A stretch of DNA of 62,822 nt from Alphaproteobacteria bacterium (GTDB lineage Bacteria > Pseudomonadota > Alphaproteobacteria > Rhizobiales > Beijerinckiaceae), in NCBI GenBank assembly GCA_021325385.1, contig JAJPHH010000012.1:1-62822 (forward strand), written 5' to 3'. The position numbers and the translations under genes were made by a program. This document shows positions 18,353 through 26,948 of this stretch, one piece after another. The first letter of the stretch is position 1; every line of letters starts with the position of its first letter. The notes beneath the pieces were generated by a model. It searched no databases, had not been told where the DNA came from, and saw nothing but the letters and a program-made list of their open reading frames with translations.

Positions 18353-19126
18353 CTACTCCTCGAGGATCGCGACCGCCCGCGTCCAGCCGGCCGAGGCGCG
18401 CTCGATCTTCACCGGAAAGCACGCGACGGTGAACCCCGTCGACGGCAGCGCTTCGAGATTGTGCAATTTCTCGAGATGGCAATAGCCGATATGACGTCCG
18501 GCCTTGTGGCCCTCCCAGATCAAAGTGGCGTTTTTCGTCTCGGCGTATTTCTTGGCGGTGTGGACGAAGGGCGCATCCCAGCTCCAAGCGTCGGTGCCGG
18601 TCAGGCACACGCCGCGCTCGAGCAGGTACATAGTCGCCTCGTAGCCCATGCCGCAACCCGACGGCACATAATCGGGGCGGCCGTATTTCGCGCCGGCCGA
18701 AGTGTTGACCACGACGATCTCCAGCGGCTTCAGCTCGTGGCCGATGCGCTCGAGCTCGGCCTCGACATCGGCGGCGGTCGCGACATAGCCGTCGTCGAAG
18801 TGGCGGAAATCGAGCTTCACGCCGGGCTGGAAGCACCAGTCGAGCGGAATTTCATCGATCGTTGCGGCGCGCTCGCCGCGATTCATCGTCGGATGAAAGT
18901 GCCACGGCGCATCGAGATGCGTGCCGTTATGGGTCGACAGCGCGACTTGCTCGACCGCCCAGCCCTGCCCGTCGGGAAGATCGGAGGCTTTCAGGCCTGG
19001 AAAGAGCGCCAACATCGCCGGCAGGCCCTGTTGATGATCGATGTAAGAGATTTTCGGCCCAGGGCCGAGATCGGCGGGCACGTCGTTCTGCAGCGGCACG
19101 GAAATGTCGATCAAGCGGCGGCCCAT
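18353..19126 (-). CDS. Cyclase-family metal-dependent hydrolase (kynurenine formamidase-like)
   Basis: Member of the cyclase/KynB/isatin hydrolase family, which hydrolyse amide, ester or lactam bonds with divalent metal. The metal motif HxGTHxDxPxH is complete at 66-76. The 257-residue length is slightly longer than KynB. GGAG six nt before the ATG decides the start over one 12 nt upstream. It lies 32 bp behind the FAH-family gene and is probably co-transcribed with it. The divergent ABC importer suggests catabolism of one imported compound. No kynureninase or other tryptophan gene is here, so KynB is not claimed. Confidence 0.85.
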   Translation of the reverse strand: MGRRLIDISVPLQNDVPADLGPGPKISYIDHQQGLPAMLALFPGLKASDLPDGQGWAVEQVALSTHNGTHLDAPWHFHPTMNRGERAATIDEIPLDWCFQPGVKLDFRHFDDGYVATAADVEAELERIGHELKPLEIVVVNTSAGAKYGRPDYVPSGCGMGYEATMYLLERGVCLTGTDAWSWDAPFVHTAKKYAETKNATLIWEGHKAGRHIGYCHLEKLHNLEALPSTGFTVACFPVKIERASAGWTRAVAILEE

Positions 19127-19158
19127 CCTCTTCTCCATTTTTGGCGGCGCGACGCTCC

Positions 19159-20145
19159 TCACGCCCGACGAACGACCTTGTTCTTCAACACGCCGATCTT
19201 TTCGATTTCAAGCTCGACCACGTCGCCGTCTTGAAGAAGGCGCCCGGTCTCGAGGCCGCAGCAATTGCCGACCGTGCCGGAGCCAAAAAACTCGCCGGCG
19301 TAAATCGTCTCGTCCTGGGACGCATAAGCGAGAATCTGCTCGAACGAATTGAGCATGCCGGCTGTCGTCGCTTCCGCCCGCGTCTCGCCATTGACGCGCA
19401 CCGCGACTTTCAGCGCTTGCGGATCGCCGATCTCGTCTGGCGTGACGATCCAAGGCCCAAGGACGTTGGCGCCGTCGAAACTCTTGCCCTTGGCCGGTCC
19501 GAGCCGGCCCTGCATCTCCAGCCGCTGGCGATCGCGCGCCGAGAAATCGTTGAAGATCGTGTAGCCGAAAATATGCGCGCCGGCTTCGGCGAGCGGGATA
19601 TTCGCCCGAGTGCGTTTAGTCACCATCCCGAGCTCCAGCTCGTAATCCATTTCCTCGCTGTAGCGCGGCCATGTGATCGTCGCGCCTGGCCCGGCGACGA
19701 TCAGGCGATTGGTGATGTAGTAGATCGGCACTTGCCGATAGACCGGCGCGAGATCTTCAAGCGGCGCCGCCATTGCGGCTTTGAACGCTTCTTCTCCTTC
19801 CTTGCGTCGGATCGCCGCCGCATAGGCGCCGCGCGACGATTGCCGGATATGCTTTTCGAAGGACATGCCGTCGCGCATCTGCCGCGGTCGCGGCAGCGGC
19901 GCGCGCAAGTCGACCTCGGCGAGCGCGTAGGAGAGATCGATCTCGTCGCGACGGCGGGCGAAGAGGGCGCGCGCCGCGTCGAGGCCGCGATCGTCCGCAT
20001 CGATCAGCGCGAGCATCGATCCGAAGGCCGGGTCGGCCGCGCCGTCGCGCGCGGCGGCGGCCGCGAGGTCGAACACGCGCGAGTCGCTTGAATGAACGAC
20101 GCCAATGCGTTCGTCGCCGTCACGGCGAAAGGTTGCAAGCTTCAC
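19159..20145 (-). CDS. Fumarylacetoacetate hydrolase family protein
   Basis: FAH-fold enzymes cleave C-C bonds or decarboxylate beta-keto acids in breakdown of aromatics and other acids. The 328-residue protein shows metal-binding ELE within EEMDYELELG (Glu169, Glu171) and GYTIFNDFSARD (Asp200, Arg204). The C-terminal FGSGTVGNCCG matches the family pattern of the active-site loop. The start is GTG: AAGGAGG lies 6 nt before it and the protein then begins KLATF, as in relatives; an ATG at 20163 is less likely. It is the first gene of a two-gene operon with the cyclase, divergent from the ABC operon. The substrate is unknown. Confidence 0.88.
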   Translation of the reverse strand: MKLATFRRDGDERIGVVHSSDSRVFDLAAAAARDGAADPAFGSMLALIDADDRGLDAARALFARRRDEIDLSYALAEVDLRAPLPRPRQMRDGMSFEKHIRQSSRGAYAAAIRRKEGEEAFKAAMAAPLEDLAPVYRQVPIYYITNRLIVAGPGATITWPRYSEEMDYELELGMVTKRTRANIPLAEAGAHIFGYTIFNDFSARDRQRLEMQGRLGPAKGKSFDGANVLGPWIVTPDEIGDPQALKVAVRVNGETRAEATTAGMLNSFEQILAYASQDETIYAGEFFGSGTVGNCCGLETGRLLQDGDVVELEIEKIGVLKNKVVRRA

Positions 20146-20164
20146 GCGGCCCCTCCTTGCCAAG

Positions 20165-20179
20165 TCATAAAATATATGA
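20165..20179. promoter_or_regulatory. Candidate operator in the divergent promoter region
   Basis: TCATA-N5-TATGA is a perfect short inverted repeat inside an AT-rich island (20160-20200) in otherwise GC-rich DNA, between the FAH gene and the binding-protein gene. It may be the site of the GntR regulator coded in the operon. The match to a known FCD-type operator is not close. Confidence 0.35.
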
Positions 20180-20241
20180 TCTTAAATTTTATCGATTTTC
20201 AAGAGGCCGGCGCGCCGATCCGTCATCGGGAGGAATCATCA

Positions 20242-21177
20242 ATGTCCAGCTTGCCGAACCTTTACGCCGCCGCCGCGGCGCTCTTGCTCTTCGCGCCCAT
20301 GGGCGCGGCCGCTCAGACGAAAATCGCCATCGGCTGCACCGCGACCTCCGACTGCGCTTCGGCCATGGTCGCGGCGGATTCCGGTCTCTTCGCCAAGCAT
20401 GGGCTCGACGCGAAGATGGTGCTGATCGGCATCAATTCGAACATTCCGGCCGCGATCGTGTCCGATTCCATCCAGATCGGCGGGCCGACCGCGACCGTCT
20501 TCTTGCAAGCGGTGGACGGCGGCCTCGATCTCGTCGCGATAGCGGGCGCTTCGGTCATGGACCCGATCGCCAACAACGCCGTCGCCGCTTATGCGCGCAA
20601 CGGCGCGTCCCTCCACGAAGCGAAAGACTTCGTCGGCAAGAAAGTCGGCGCGCCCGGCATCGGCGCCTTCCTGCAAGTGCTCTTCGTCAAATGGCTGATG
20701 GAGAAGGGCGTCGATCCGAAATCCGTGAATTTCGTCGAGGTGACCTTCCCGACTCAGGGCGATTCGCTGAAATCCGGCGCCGTCGACGCCGTTCTCACCG
20801 CCGAGCCTTTCGTGACGCGCTTCAACGCGGCGGGGATCGGCTATGTCGCCGCCCATTACGCGGCCGAGCTCGGCCGCACCGAGCCGATCATCTCCTATGT
20901 CGCCTCGCGCAGCTTCGCCGAGAAGAACCCTGAGGCGGTCGCCGCCTTCCGCGCCGCGATCGCCGAGGGGGCCGAGATCGTCAACAACGATCGCCAGAAG
21001 GCGAGCGAGTCGATCTCGAAATTCACCAAGCAACCGCTCGATATCGTCAAGATGAACCGGCCGAGCGTCTCGGCGCCCGATCTCAAGCCGGAAGGCTTCG
21101 TCTGGTGGCTCGACGTCATGAAGCAGCAGAACATGTTGCAAGGGACGGTCGACCCGACAAAGATCGTGCTGAAATGA
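20242..21177 (+). CDS. ABC transporter substrate-binding protein, NitT/TauT (SsuA/THI5-like) type
   Basis: Periplasmic binding protein delivering a small organic solute to the membrane complex encoded downstream. The 311-residue precursor has a clear signal peptide (about 1-24, AAA-QTK). The SsuA/THI5-like fold is suggested by the N-terminal IAIGCTATSDCASAMVA, DSGLFAKHGLD, and the hinge-region FVGKKVGAPG. GGGAGG precedes the ATG. The stop overlaps the GntR gene start (ATGA). The family binds taurine, sulfonates, nitrate, pyrimidine precursors and aromatic acids; the ligand cannot be chosen from sequence. Confidence 0.9.
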   Translation: MSSLPNLYAAAAALLLFAPMGAAAQTKIAIGCTATSDCASAMVAADSGLFAKHGLDAKMVLIGINSNIPAAIVSDSIQIGGPTATVFLQAVDGGLDLVAIAGASVMDPIANNAVAAYARNGASLHEAKDFVGKKVGAPGIGAFLQVLFVKWLMEKGVDPKSVNFVEVTFPTQGDSLKSGAVDAVLTAEPFVTRFNAAGIGYVAAHYAAELGRTEPIISYVASRSFAEKNPEAVAAFRAAIAEGAEIVNNDRQKASESISKFTKQPLDIVKMNRPSVSAPDLKPEGFVWWLDVMKQQNMLQGTVDPTKIVLK

Positions 21178-21869
21178 ACGAAATCGCACTCGACAGAGGG
21201 ACGGCGGGCGACACGCTCAGCGAGCGCGCCGCGGTCCTTGTCGAGCGCGACATCGTCGCCGGCGCATTCGCGCCGGGCGCGCGGCTCGCCATCGCCGATC
21301 TCGTCGAGCGCTACGCGATCGGCGCGACGCCGATCCGCGAGGGCCTGTCGCGTCTCGTCGCGCGTGGGCTTATCGTCGCGATCGGCCAGCGCGGCTTCCG
21401 CGTGAGCGACGTCTCGCGCGCCGATCTCGAAGACATCACCCGTCTGCGCAGCTTGATCGAATGCGAGGCGTTGCGCCTGAGCATGGCGCTCGGCGACGGC
21501 GCCTGGGAAGGCGCCATCGTCGCGGCTTTGCATCGGCTGCGGCGTTACGCCGAGCAAAACAGCGCCGGCCTGCGCGAAGGCCGCGCCGATTTCGACGCGC
21601 TGCACAAGGGCTTTCATACCTCGCTTATCGCCGCCTGCGGCTCGCCGCGCATGCTCAAGGCGCATTCCGATCTGTACGACCAGGCGTACCGGTATCGTCG
21701 GGTGATGATGCGCTCGTTCGAAGAGCCGAGCGAATTCATCAAAAACCACGAAGAGCTCGCCGAGCTCGTCCTGTCGCGCCGCGCGAAAGAAGCGACGGCG
21801 AAGCTCGCCGCGCATCTCGCTTCGACGCTGGCTCTGGTTTATCCACGGGGTCGATCCGATGACGGCTGA
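21174..21869 (+). CDS. GntR-family regulator, FCD (FadR) subfamily
   Basis: DNA-binding regulator with an N-terminal winged helix (about 15-80; VERYAIGATPIREGLSRLVARGL) and a C-terminal all-helical FCD effector domain (about 90-220; LRSLIECEALRLSM and a late His). FCD regulators usually sense organic acids, often the substrate of the pathway they control. It sits inside the transport operon, between binding protein and ATPase, with a 4-bp overlap before and an 11-bp overlap after, so it likely controls this operon and the divergent FAH/cyclase pair. Being placed inside the operon is unusual. Confidence 0.9.
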   Translation: MNEIALDRGTAGDTLSERAAVLVERDIVAGAFAPGARLAIADLVERYAIGATPIREGLSRLVARGLIVAIGQRGFRVSDVSRADLEDITRLRSLIECEALRLSMALGDGAWEGAIVAALHRLRRYAEQNSAGLREGRADFDALHKGFHTSLIAACGSPRMLKAHSDLYDQAYRYRRVMMRSFEEPSEFIKNHEELAELVLSRRAKEATAKLAAHLASTLALVYPRGRSDDG

Positions 21870-22698
21870 GACCGCGACGAAAGAGCTCGGCGCGGCGCGG
21901 CTTGCGGGCGCAGATGCGAGGCGCGGCGGCGCCGGACGCGACGCGCTCATCGAGTTCGCCGGCGTCAGCCTCGCCTTCGCCGGCAAGACGGTGCTGGACA
22001 AGATCGACCTTTCGATCGCCAAGGGCGAGATCGTCTGCATTGTCGGCCCGTCCGGCTGCGGCAAGACCACGGCTTTGCGTCTCGCCTCGGGCCTGCTCGC
22101 GCCGAGCGCCGGCGCCATCGCCTTCAACGGCGCGCCACTGCAAGGGCCGCGGCGCGACGTCGCGATCGTGTTCCAGGATTACGGCAAGGCGCTGCTGCCC
22201 TGGCGCACCGCCGCGGGCAATGTCTCGCTCGCGCTCGAAGCGGCGGGAACGCCGCGTAAGGCCCGGCCTCAGCGCATCGGCGCTCTGCTCGCCAAGGTCG
22301 GCCTGCCGAACCACGCCGACAAATACCCATCGCAGATGTCAGGGGGGATGCAGCAGCGCCTGCAGATCGCGCGCTGCCTCGCGCAAGAGCCGATCGCCTT
22401 GATGATGGACGAGCCGTTCGGCGCGCTCGATGCGATGACGAGGCAGGAACTGCAAGACGAGTTGCTCGACATCGCCGCAGCCAGCGGCGCGACCATATTC
22501 TTTGTCACCCATGATCTCGAAGAGGCGATCTATCTCGGCGATCGCGTCATCGGTCTGCTGCCGCATCCCGGCCGGGTCGGGATCGAGCTGAAAATCGACC
22601 TGCCGCGGCCGCGCGACCAAGTCGCGACGCGCGAAGCGGCGCAATTCCTGCGCTTGCGCCGCGAACTCTACGACTTCATCAAGAGCGCCGAGCGATGA
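21859..22698 (+). CDS. ABC transporter ATP-binding protein, NitT/TauT type
   Basis: ATPase of the importer. Walker A GPSGCGKT lies at 63-70, the Q-loop is IVFQDYG, the signature SGGMQQR starts at 161, Walker B LMMDEP follows at about 181-186, and the H-loop is VTHDLEEAI. It resembles SsuB/TauB ATPases. About 30 residues precede the domain, so a later start is possible, but no better one with a ribosome-binding site is clear. Its start overlaps gntR by 11 bp and its stop overlaps the next permease (ATGA). Confidence 0.93.
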   Translation: MTAETATKELGAARLAGADARRGGAGRDALIEFAGVSLAFAGKTVLDKIDLSIAKGEIVCIVGPSGCGKTTALRLASGLLAPSAGAIAFNGAPLQGPRRDVAIVFQDYGKALLPWRTAAGNVSLALEAAGTPRKARPQRIGALLAKVGLPNHADKYPSQMSGGMQQRLQIARCLAQEPIALMMDEPFGALDAMTRQELQDELLDIAAASGATIFFVTHDLEEAIYLGDRVIGLLPHPGRVGIELKIDLPRPRDQVATREAAQFLRLRRELYDFIKSAER

Positions 22699-23453
22699 AG
22701 GTCGATGCGCGCGCCTTCGCGCTTCCCCTCGCGCTGATCGTGATGGCCGAGATCGGCGCGCGGGCGCATGGGCCGAGCGACAGTCTCGCGCCGCCGAGCG
22801 CGATCGCGGCGGCTTTCCTCGAAGCGCTGAGCGACGGCTCGCTGCTGATTGCGACGCGCGATACGCTGGCCAGCGCCTTCGCCGGCCTGCTTGTCGGCGG
22901 AGCGATCGGCTTGAGCCTCGGCGTCGCGCTCGGCGCCGTCCCGGCGCTGAACCGCGCGCTCGAAGCGGCGATCGAACTGACCCGGCCGATCCCCTCGGTC
23001 GCGCTCGTGCCGATCGCGCTCGTCGCGCTCGGCTTCGGCTACAGGCTCGAAATCGCGATCGTCGCCTATGCCTGCGTCTGGCCGCTTCTGCTTCTGACCC
23101 GCGCCGCCGTCGCCGGCGTCGAGCCGCGCCTCATTGAAGTCGCCCGCGCGCTACGGCTCAACCCGCTGGCGCGGGTCGTCAAGATCGTGGTCCCGGCGGC
23201 GCTGCCGCGCATCTTCGTCGCCTTTCGCCTCGCCGCCGGCGTCGCGCTCATCGTCGCGGTGACCGTCGAGATCGCGGTCAATCCGATCGGCCTCGGCGCC
23301 GGGATCATGACCGCCGGCCAGGCGCTGCGGCCGGAGCTGATGCTCGCCTATCTCGTCTGGATCGGCCTTGTCGGCTTCGCGCTCAACGCGCTGCTGGTCT
23401 TGGCGCAGCAAAGGCTGTTCGGCCGCGCCGCGCAGGTCGCGGAGGCGCCATGA
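22695..23453 (+). CDS. ABC transporter permease 1, NitT/TauT type
   Basis: Inner-membrane subunit of 252 residues with about six hydrophobic helices. The EAA coupling loop lies around VARALRLNPLARVVKIVVPAALP. It is followed with a 4-bp overlap by a second permease of the same family. Most transporters in this class use one permease gene (a homodimer), so two adjacent, diverged genes suggest a heterodimer. Confidence 0.92.
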   Translation: MKVDARAFALPLALIVMAEIGARAHGPSDSLAPPSAIAAAFLEALSDGSLLIATRDTLASAFAGLLVGGAIGLSLGVALGAVPALNRALEAAIELTRPIPSVALVPIALVALGFGYRLEIAIVAYACVWPLLLLTRAAVAGVEPRLIEVARALRLNPLARVVKIVVPAALPRIFVAFRLAAGVALIVAVTVEIAVNPIGLGAGIMTAGQALRPELMLAYLVWIGLVGFALNALLVLAQQRLFGRAAQVAEAP

Positions 23454-24205
23454 GATCGCTTCGCGACCGTCTCCTGGGCGTCGTCGTTCTCGCGCTGCTC
23501 GTCGCGCTATGGCAAATCGTCGCGAACCTGAAGCTCGTGTCGCCCGTGTACCTTCCGGGTCCCGACCGCGCTTTTACGGCGCTCGTTCACGGCCTGGCGG
23601 CGAGCGATCTCGGCGCCAAGCTGATGGGCACGATCGAGCATATGATCGAAGGCTGGCTGCTCGCATCGATCGCCGGAATCGCGCTCGGCGCGCTGATCGG
23701 CGCGTCGTCTCAAGCCCGCGCCTTCATCGCCCCGACCCTGGAATTCCTGAGGCCGCTGCCTGCTTCGGCGATCATTCCGGTCGCGATAGCCGTCTTCGGC
23801 TTGAGCCCGGCTATGGCGCTCGGCGTGATCGCCTTCGGCGCGATCTGGCCGATGCTGCTCGCCACGATCCACGGCTTCGCTGCGGTCGAGCCGCGGCTCT
23901 ACGAAGTCGCGGCCGCTCTGCGCCTGTCGCGGCCCGCCGTGATTTTCAAGATCGCCCTGCCCTCGGCGCTGCCGGACATTCTCGCCGGCCTGAGGCTCGG
24001 CCTGACCGTGGCGCTGATCCTCGCGGTGGTCTGCGAAATGATCGCCGGCCTCAACGGCCTCGGCAATTGGGTGCTGCTGTCGGCGCGCATGTTCCGCTCC
24101 GCCGACCTGTTCGCCGGCGTCATCCTGCTCGGCGCGGTCGGCTTTGTCGGCGCGCTGGCGCTCAACATCGCCGAGCGGCGACTGCTGGCGTGGCGCGCGC
24201 CGTGA
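23450..24205 (+). CDS. ABC transporter permease 2, NitT/TauT type
   Basis: Second membrane subunit of 251 residues, again with about six helices and an EAA loop (VAAALRLSRPAVIFKIALPSALPDI). Its sequence is clearly related to but not a recent copy of permease 1. It is the last gene of the five-gene operon. Transport of one substrate by a heterodimeric pore is the simplest reading. Confidence 0.92.
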   Translation: MRSLRDRLLGVVVLALLVALWQIVANLKLVSPVYLPGPDRAFTALVHGLAASDLGAKLMGTIEHMIEGWLLASIAGIALGALIGASSQARAFIAPTLEFLRPLPASAIIPVAIAVFGLSPAMALGVIAFGAIWPMLLATIHGFAAVEPRLYEVAAALRLSRPAVIFKIALPSALPDILAGLRLGLTVALILAVVCEMIAGLNGLGNWVLLSARMFRSADLFAGVILLGAVGFVGALALNIAERRLLAWRAP

Positions 24206-24262
24206 GGCGTCCGCGGCCCGAGAAAGTTCAGGCCTAAGCAGCGCTCGACGATGCGCAAATCG

Positions 24263-24922
24263 CTAAAACGGCGGCGTCCCAAAGTGCGCGCTCCATAGCG
24301 CGCGGCCCCATGATTGCCAGAGCATGCCGACGCCGAGCGCCACGATCGCGCAAAACGTCAACGCGCCCAACATCATGAAGAATATTCTGAACAGATCGCC
24401 GACCGTGCTTTCTTGCGCGCCAGCGTCCGCCGCAAACTCCGCCGCGCCGGCGCCCTCCGCGCCCTTGGCTTTCGCTGCTTCGAGCCCCGCCGCCTCGCTG
24501 CGCCAGTCCGAAGCAAGCGCCCGCTCGCGCTCGACCAGCCTTCGGGCGACGTAATCGGCGATCGCCTCGACCATGCGCTCGACACGCTCGCTCTCGGCGA
24601 TGATCGCGCGGCCATGACGCGTATTCTGTTGAAACCGATAGACGCGTTTGTCATGCGCCATCTCGACGAAGCCGATCATGTCGATAAACAAGCGAGGCCG
24701 CTCGCCATAAGAGATTCCGAGGTCGAAAATATCGACGTCGTCGGGCGCCTGGTCGAGGACCGGGCGGATCGCTTCTTCGAGGATTTCGAGCCGCGCGATC
24801 TCCGCTTCCCGTAACTCCGCGACGGCGTGGCTCTGCTCGGCGCTTTCGACCCGGGCGCGGCGCAGCGCCGCCTTCAGGCTCGGCGGGACGCTCTTGAGAT
24901 GATCTGCTTTCTTTTCGTCCAT
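24263..24922 (-). CDS. Conserved hypothetical protein with a C-terminal membrane segment
   Basis: I do not recognise a function. The 219-residue product has a charged helical N-terminal half, a middle part with FDLGISYGERPRLFIDMIGFVEMAHDKRVYRF, an Ala/Glu-rich linker (about 145-175), and one strong hydrophobic helix near the end (about 180-205). It would be tail-anchored, with the bulk in the cytoplasm. It faces the end of the ABC operon and is divergent from psuG. Confidence 0.7.
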   Translation of the reverse strand: MDEKKADHLKSVPPSLKAALRRARVESAEQSHAVAELREAEIARLEILEEAIRPVLDQAPDDVDIFDLGISYGERPRLFIDMIGFVEMAHDKRVYRFQQNTRHGRAIIAESERVERMVEAIADYVARRLVERERALASDWRSEAAGLEAAKAKGAEGAGAAEFAADAGAQESTVGDLFRIFFMMLGALTFCAIVALGVGMLWQSWGRALWSAHFGTPPF

Positions 24923-25100
24923 CGCGCGCCGCCTCGAGCCTCAAAAGCGGCCCTGAATACCATGCGGCGCGGCGGGCCGCTAAGAGATTAGACCAGCCGC
25001 TCGCCGGAACGCGCCGTTCATTCGGCGCGTTGGTTCGCCGCGCCCAAGCTGATAAGACGCAAATCGCAATCGCGCGCCGTAAAAGGGAGCTTAAATTCCA

Positions 25101-26024
25101 ATGACGATCGCCCGCCTGCTCGACATCGGCGCGGAGACAGCCGCGGCGATCGAGGCGCGCCGCCCGGTCGTGGCCTTGGAATCGACCATCATCACCCATG
25201 GCATGCCGTTCCCGCAGAATTTCGAAACCGCGCTCAAGCTGGAAGAAATCGTGCGGGCGCATGGGGCGACGCCGGCGACAATTGCGGCGGTCGACGGCCG
25301 GCTCGTTGTCGGATTGGACAAAGCGGGGCTCGAACGGCTCGCTCGCCTGTCCGGCGGCGTGGTCAAAGCTTCGCGCCGCGACCTCGCCGCGGTTCTCGCC
25401 CGCAAGGGGACGGGCGGCACGACGGTCGCTGCGACGATGTATATCGCCGCGCTGGCGGGAATCGACATTTTCGCCACCGGCGGCATCGGCGGCGTTCATC
25501 GCGGCGCCGAGCAAACCTTCGATATTTCGGCCGATCTCGTCGAACTTTCGCGCAGCAAGGTCGCAGTGGTCTGCGCCGGCGCCAAATCGATCCTCGATAT
25601 TCCGAAGACGCTGGAATATCTGGAATCCCACGGCGTGCCGGTGATCGGCTATCGCTGCGACGAATTCCCCGCCTTCTATGCGCGTTCGAGCGGCGTCAAG
25701 CTCGATCATCGCTGCGAGGGGCTGCACGATCTCGCCCGGATGATCAGCCTGCAGCGCGAGATCGGTCCCGGCGGCTTGCTCATCGCCAATCCCATCCCCG
25801 AAGCCCATGCGCTCGACGCCGGCCAGATCGAGGCGCGGATCGAGGAGGCCGTGCACGAGGCCAAGGCGCAAGGGATCAGTCAAAAGGACGTCACGCCGTT
25901 CCTGTTGCGCCGCCTCGTCGAATTGACCGGCGGGCGAAGCCTCGAAGCCAATATGGCCCTGGTCGAGGCCAACGCCGCGCTCGCCGCGCAAGTCGCCGTC
26001 GAATTGGCGCGGCTGAAAGCCTGA
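25101..26024 (+). CDS. psuG: Pseudouridine-5'-phosphate glycosidase PsuG
   Basis: Splits pseudouridine 5'-phosphate into uracil and ribose 5-phosphate (C-glycosidic bond), a salvage step after RNA turnover. The 307 residues carry family blocks VALESTIITHGMP, TGGTTVAATM, ATGGIGGVHRGAE and KDVTPFLL. AAAAGGGA precedes the ATG. The stop is directly followed by the psuK start (TGAATG), so the two are coupled. No pseudouridine transporter gene is nearby. Confidence 0.95.
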   Translation: MTIARLLDIGAETAAAIEARRPVVALESTIITHGMPFPQNFETALKLEEIVRAHGATPATIAAVDGRLVVGLDKAGLERLARLSGGVVKASRRDLAAVLARKGTGGTTVAATMYIAALAGIDIFATGGIGGVHRGAEQTFDISADLVELSRSKVAVVCAGAKSILDIPKTLEYLESHGVPVIGYRCDEFPAFYARSSGVKLDHRCEGLHDLARMISLQREIGPGGLLIANPIPEAHALDAGQIEARIEEAVHEAKAQGISQKDVTPFLLRRLVELTGGRSLEANMALVEANAALAAQVAVELARLKA

Positions 26025-26918
26025 ATGCCCCGCGCGCTCGTCGTCGGCGACGTGATGATCGACGTCATCGTGCGGCCGGAAGGGCCGATCGCGGTCGGCG
26101 CCGACCGCCGCGCGACGATCCGTGTCCGGCCGGGCGGCTCGGCGGCCAACCAAGCGGCCTGGCTCGCGCATTTCGCCGTCGAGGCGCGGCTCGTCGGCCG
26201 CGTCGGCGCGGCCGATCGCGACGCGCAGATCGCGCAATTCGCCGAGGCTGGCGTCGACGCCCGGCTTGCCGCCGATCCGACGCAAGAGACGGGGCGGCTC
26301 GTCGCCTTGATCAACCCTTCCGGCGAGCGCAGCTTCTTCACCGATCGCGGCGCGAATGACGGGCTGACGGCGCGCGACATTCCCGACGCGCTGCTCGACG
26401 GCGTCGATCACGTTCATATTTCGGGGTATTCCTTCGTCGCGGCAGGCCCGCGCGCGGCGATGATCGACCTCATCGCTCGCGCCAAGACGCGCGGCGTCCC
26501 GACTTCCGTCGATCCGGCTTCGAGCGAATTCTTGCGTGAGATCGGGCCGCAGAACTTCCTCGCCTGGACGGCGGGCGTCGATATGTGTTTTCCGAATGAG
26601 GACGAAGCGCGCGTCCTGACCGGCGCGGAAAGTACGGACGAGCAGCTCGCGGCGCTCGTCAGTCGCTATAAGCTCGTCGTGCTCAAACGCGGCGCCGCGG
26701 GCTGCGAGGCTGCGGACGGAGCGGAAGGCTTGCAGCGCTGGCGGGCGACGGCGCCGCGGGTCGAAGCGATCGATACGACAGGCGCGGGCGACGCGTTCTT
26801 CGCGGCGTTCCTCGCGGCGCGCCTCAAGGGCGAGGATATGGATACGTGCTTGAGGCGCGCCGCGGAAGCGGGCGCCAGGGCGACGACGGCTCTCGGCGGG
26901 CGGCCCGCGAAGCGCTGA
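26025..26918 (+). CDS. psuK: PfkB-family kinase, probable pseudouridine kinase PsuK
   Basis: Likely phosphorylates pseudouridine at the 5'-OH to make the substrate of PsuG. The 297-residue sugar-kinase fold has the N-terminal signature PGGSAANQAAWLA and the C-terminal anion-hole motif DTTGAGDAF, with catalytic Asp256. Function is inferred mainly from its position directly after psuG; PfkB kinases alone could take other sugars or nucleosides. Confidence 0.85.
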   Translation: MPRALVVGDVMIDVIVRPEGPIAVGADRRATIRVRPGGSAANQAAWLAHFAVEARLVGRVGAADRDAQIAQFAEAGVDARLAADPTQETGRLVALINPSGERSFFTDRGANDGLTARDIPDALLDGVDHVHISGYSFVAAGPRAAMIDLIARAKTRGVPTSVDPASSEFLREIGPQNFLAWTAGVDMCFPNEDEARVLTGAESTDEQLAALVSRYKLVVLKRGAAGCEAADGAEGLQRWRATAPRVEAIDTTGAGDAFFAAFLAARLKGEDMDTCLRRAAEAGARATTALGGRPAKR

Positions 26919-26948
26919 CTGACCTGCGTCCCTCTCCGGGCCGGAGCA

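Noticed and set aside
18353-19126. Annotation as kynurenine formamidase KynB
   Set aside because: The metal motif is shared by the whole cyclase family, and no kynurenine pathway genes are nearby. A family-level name is safer.
24651-26417. 588-residue minus-strand frame over psuG and psuK
   Set aside because: psuG and psuK are clear on the other strand; the frame has no domain pattern.
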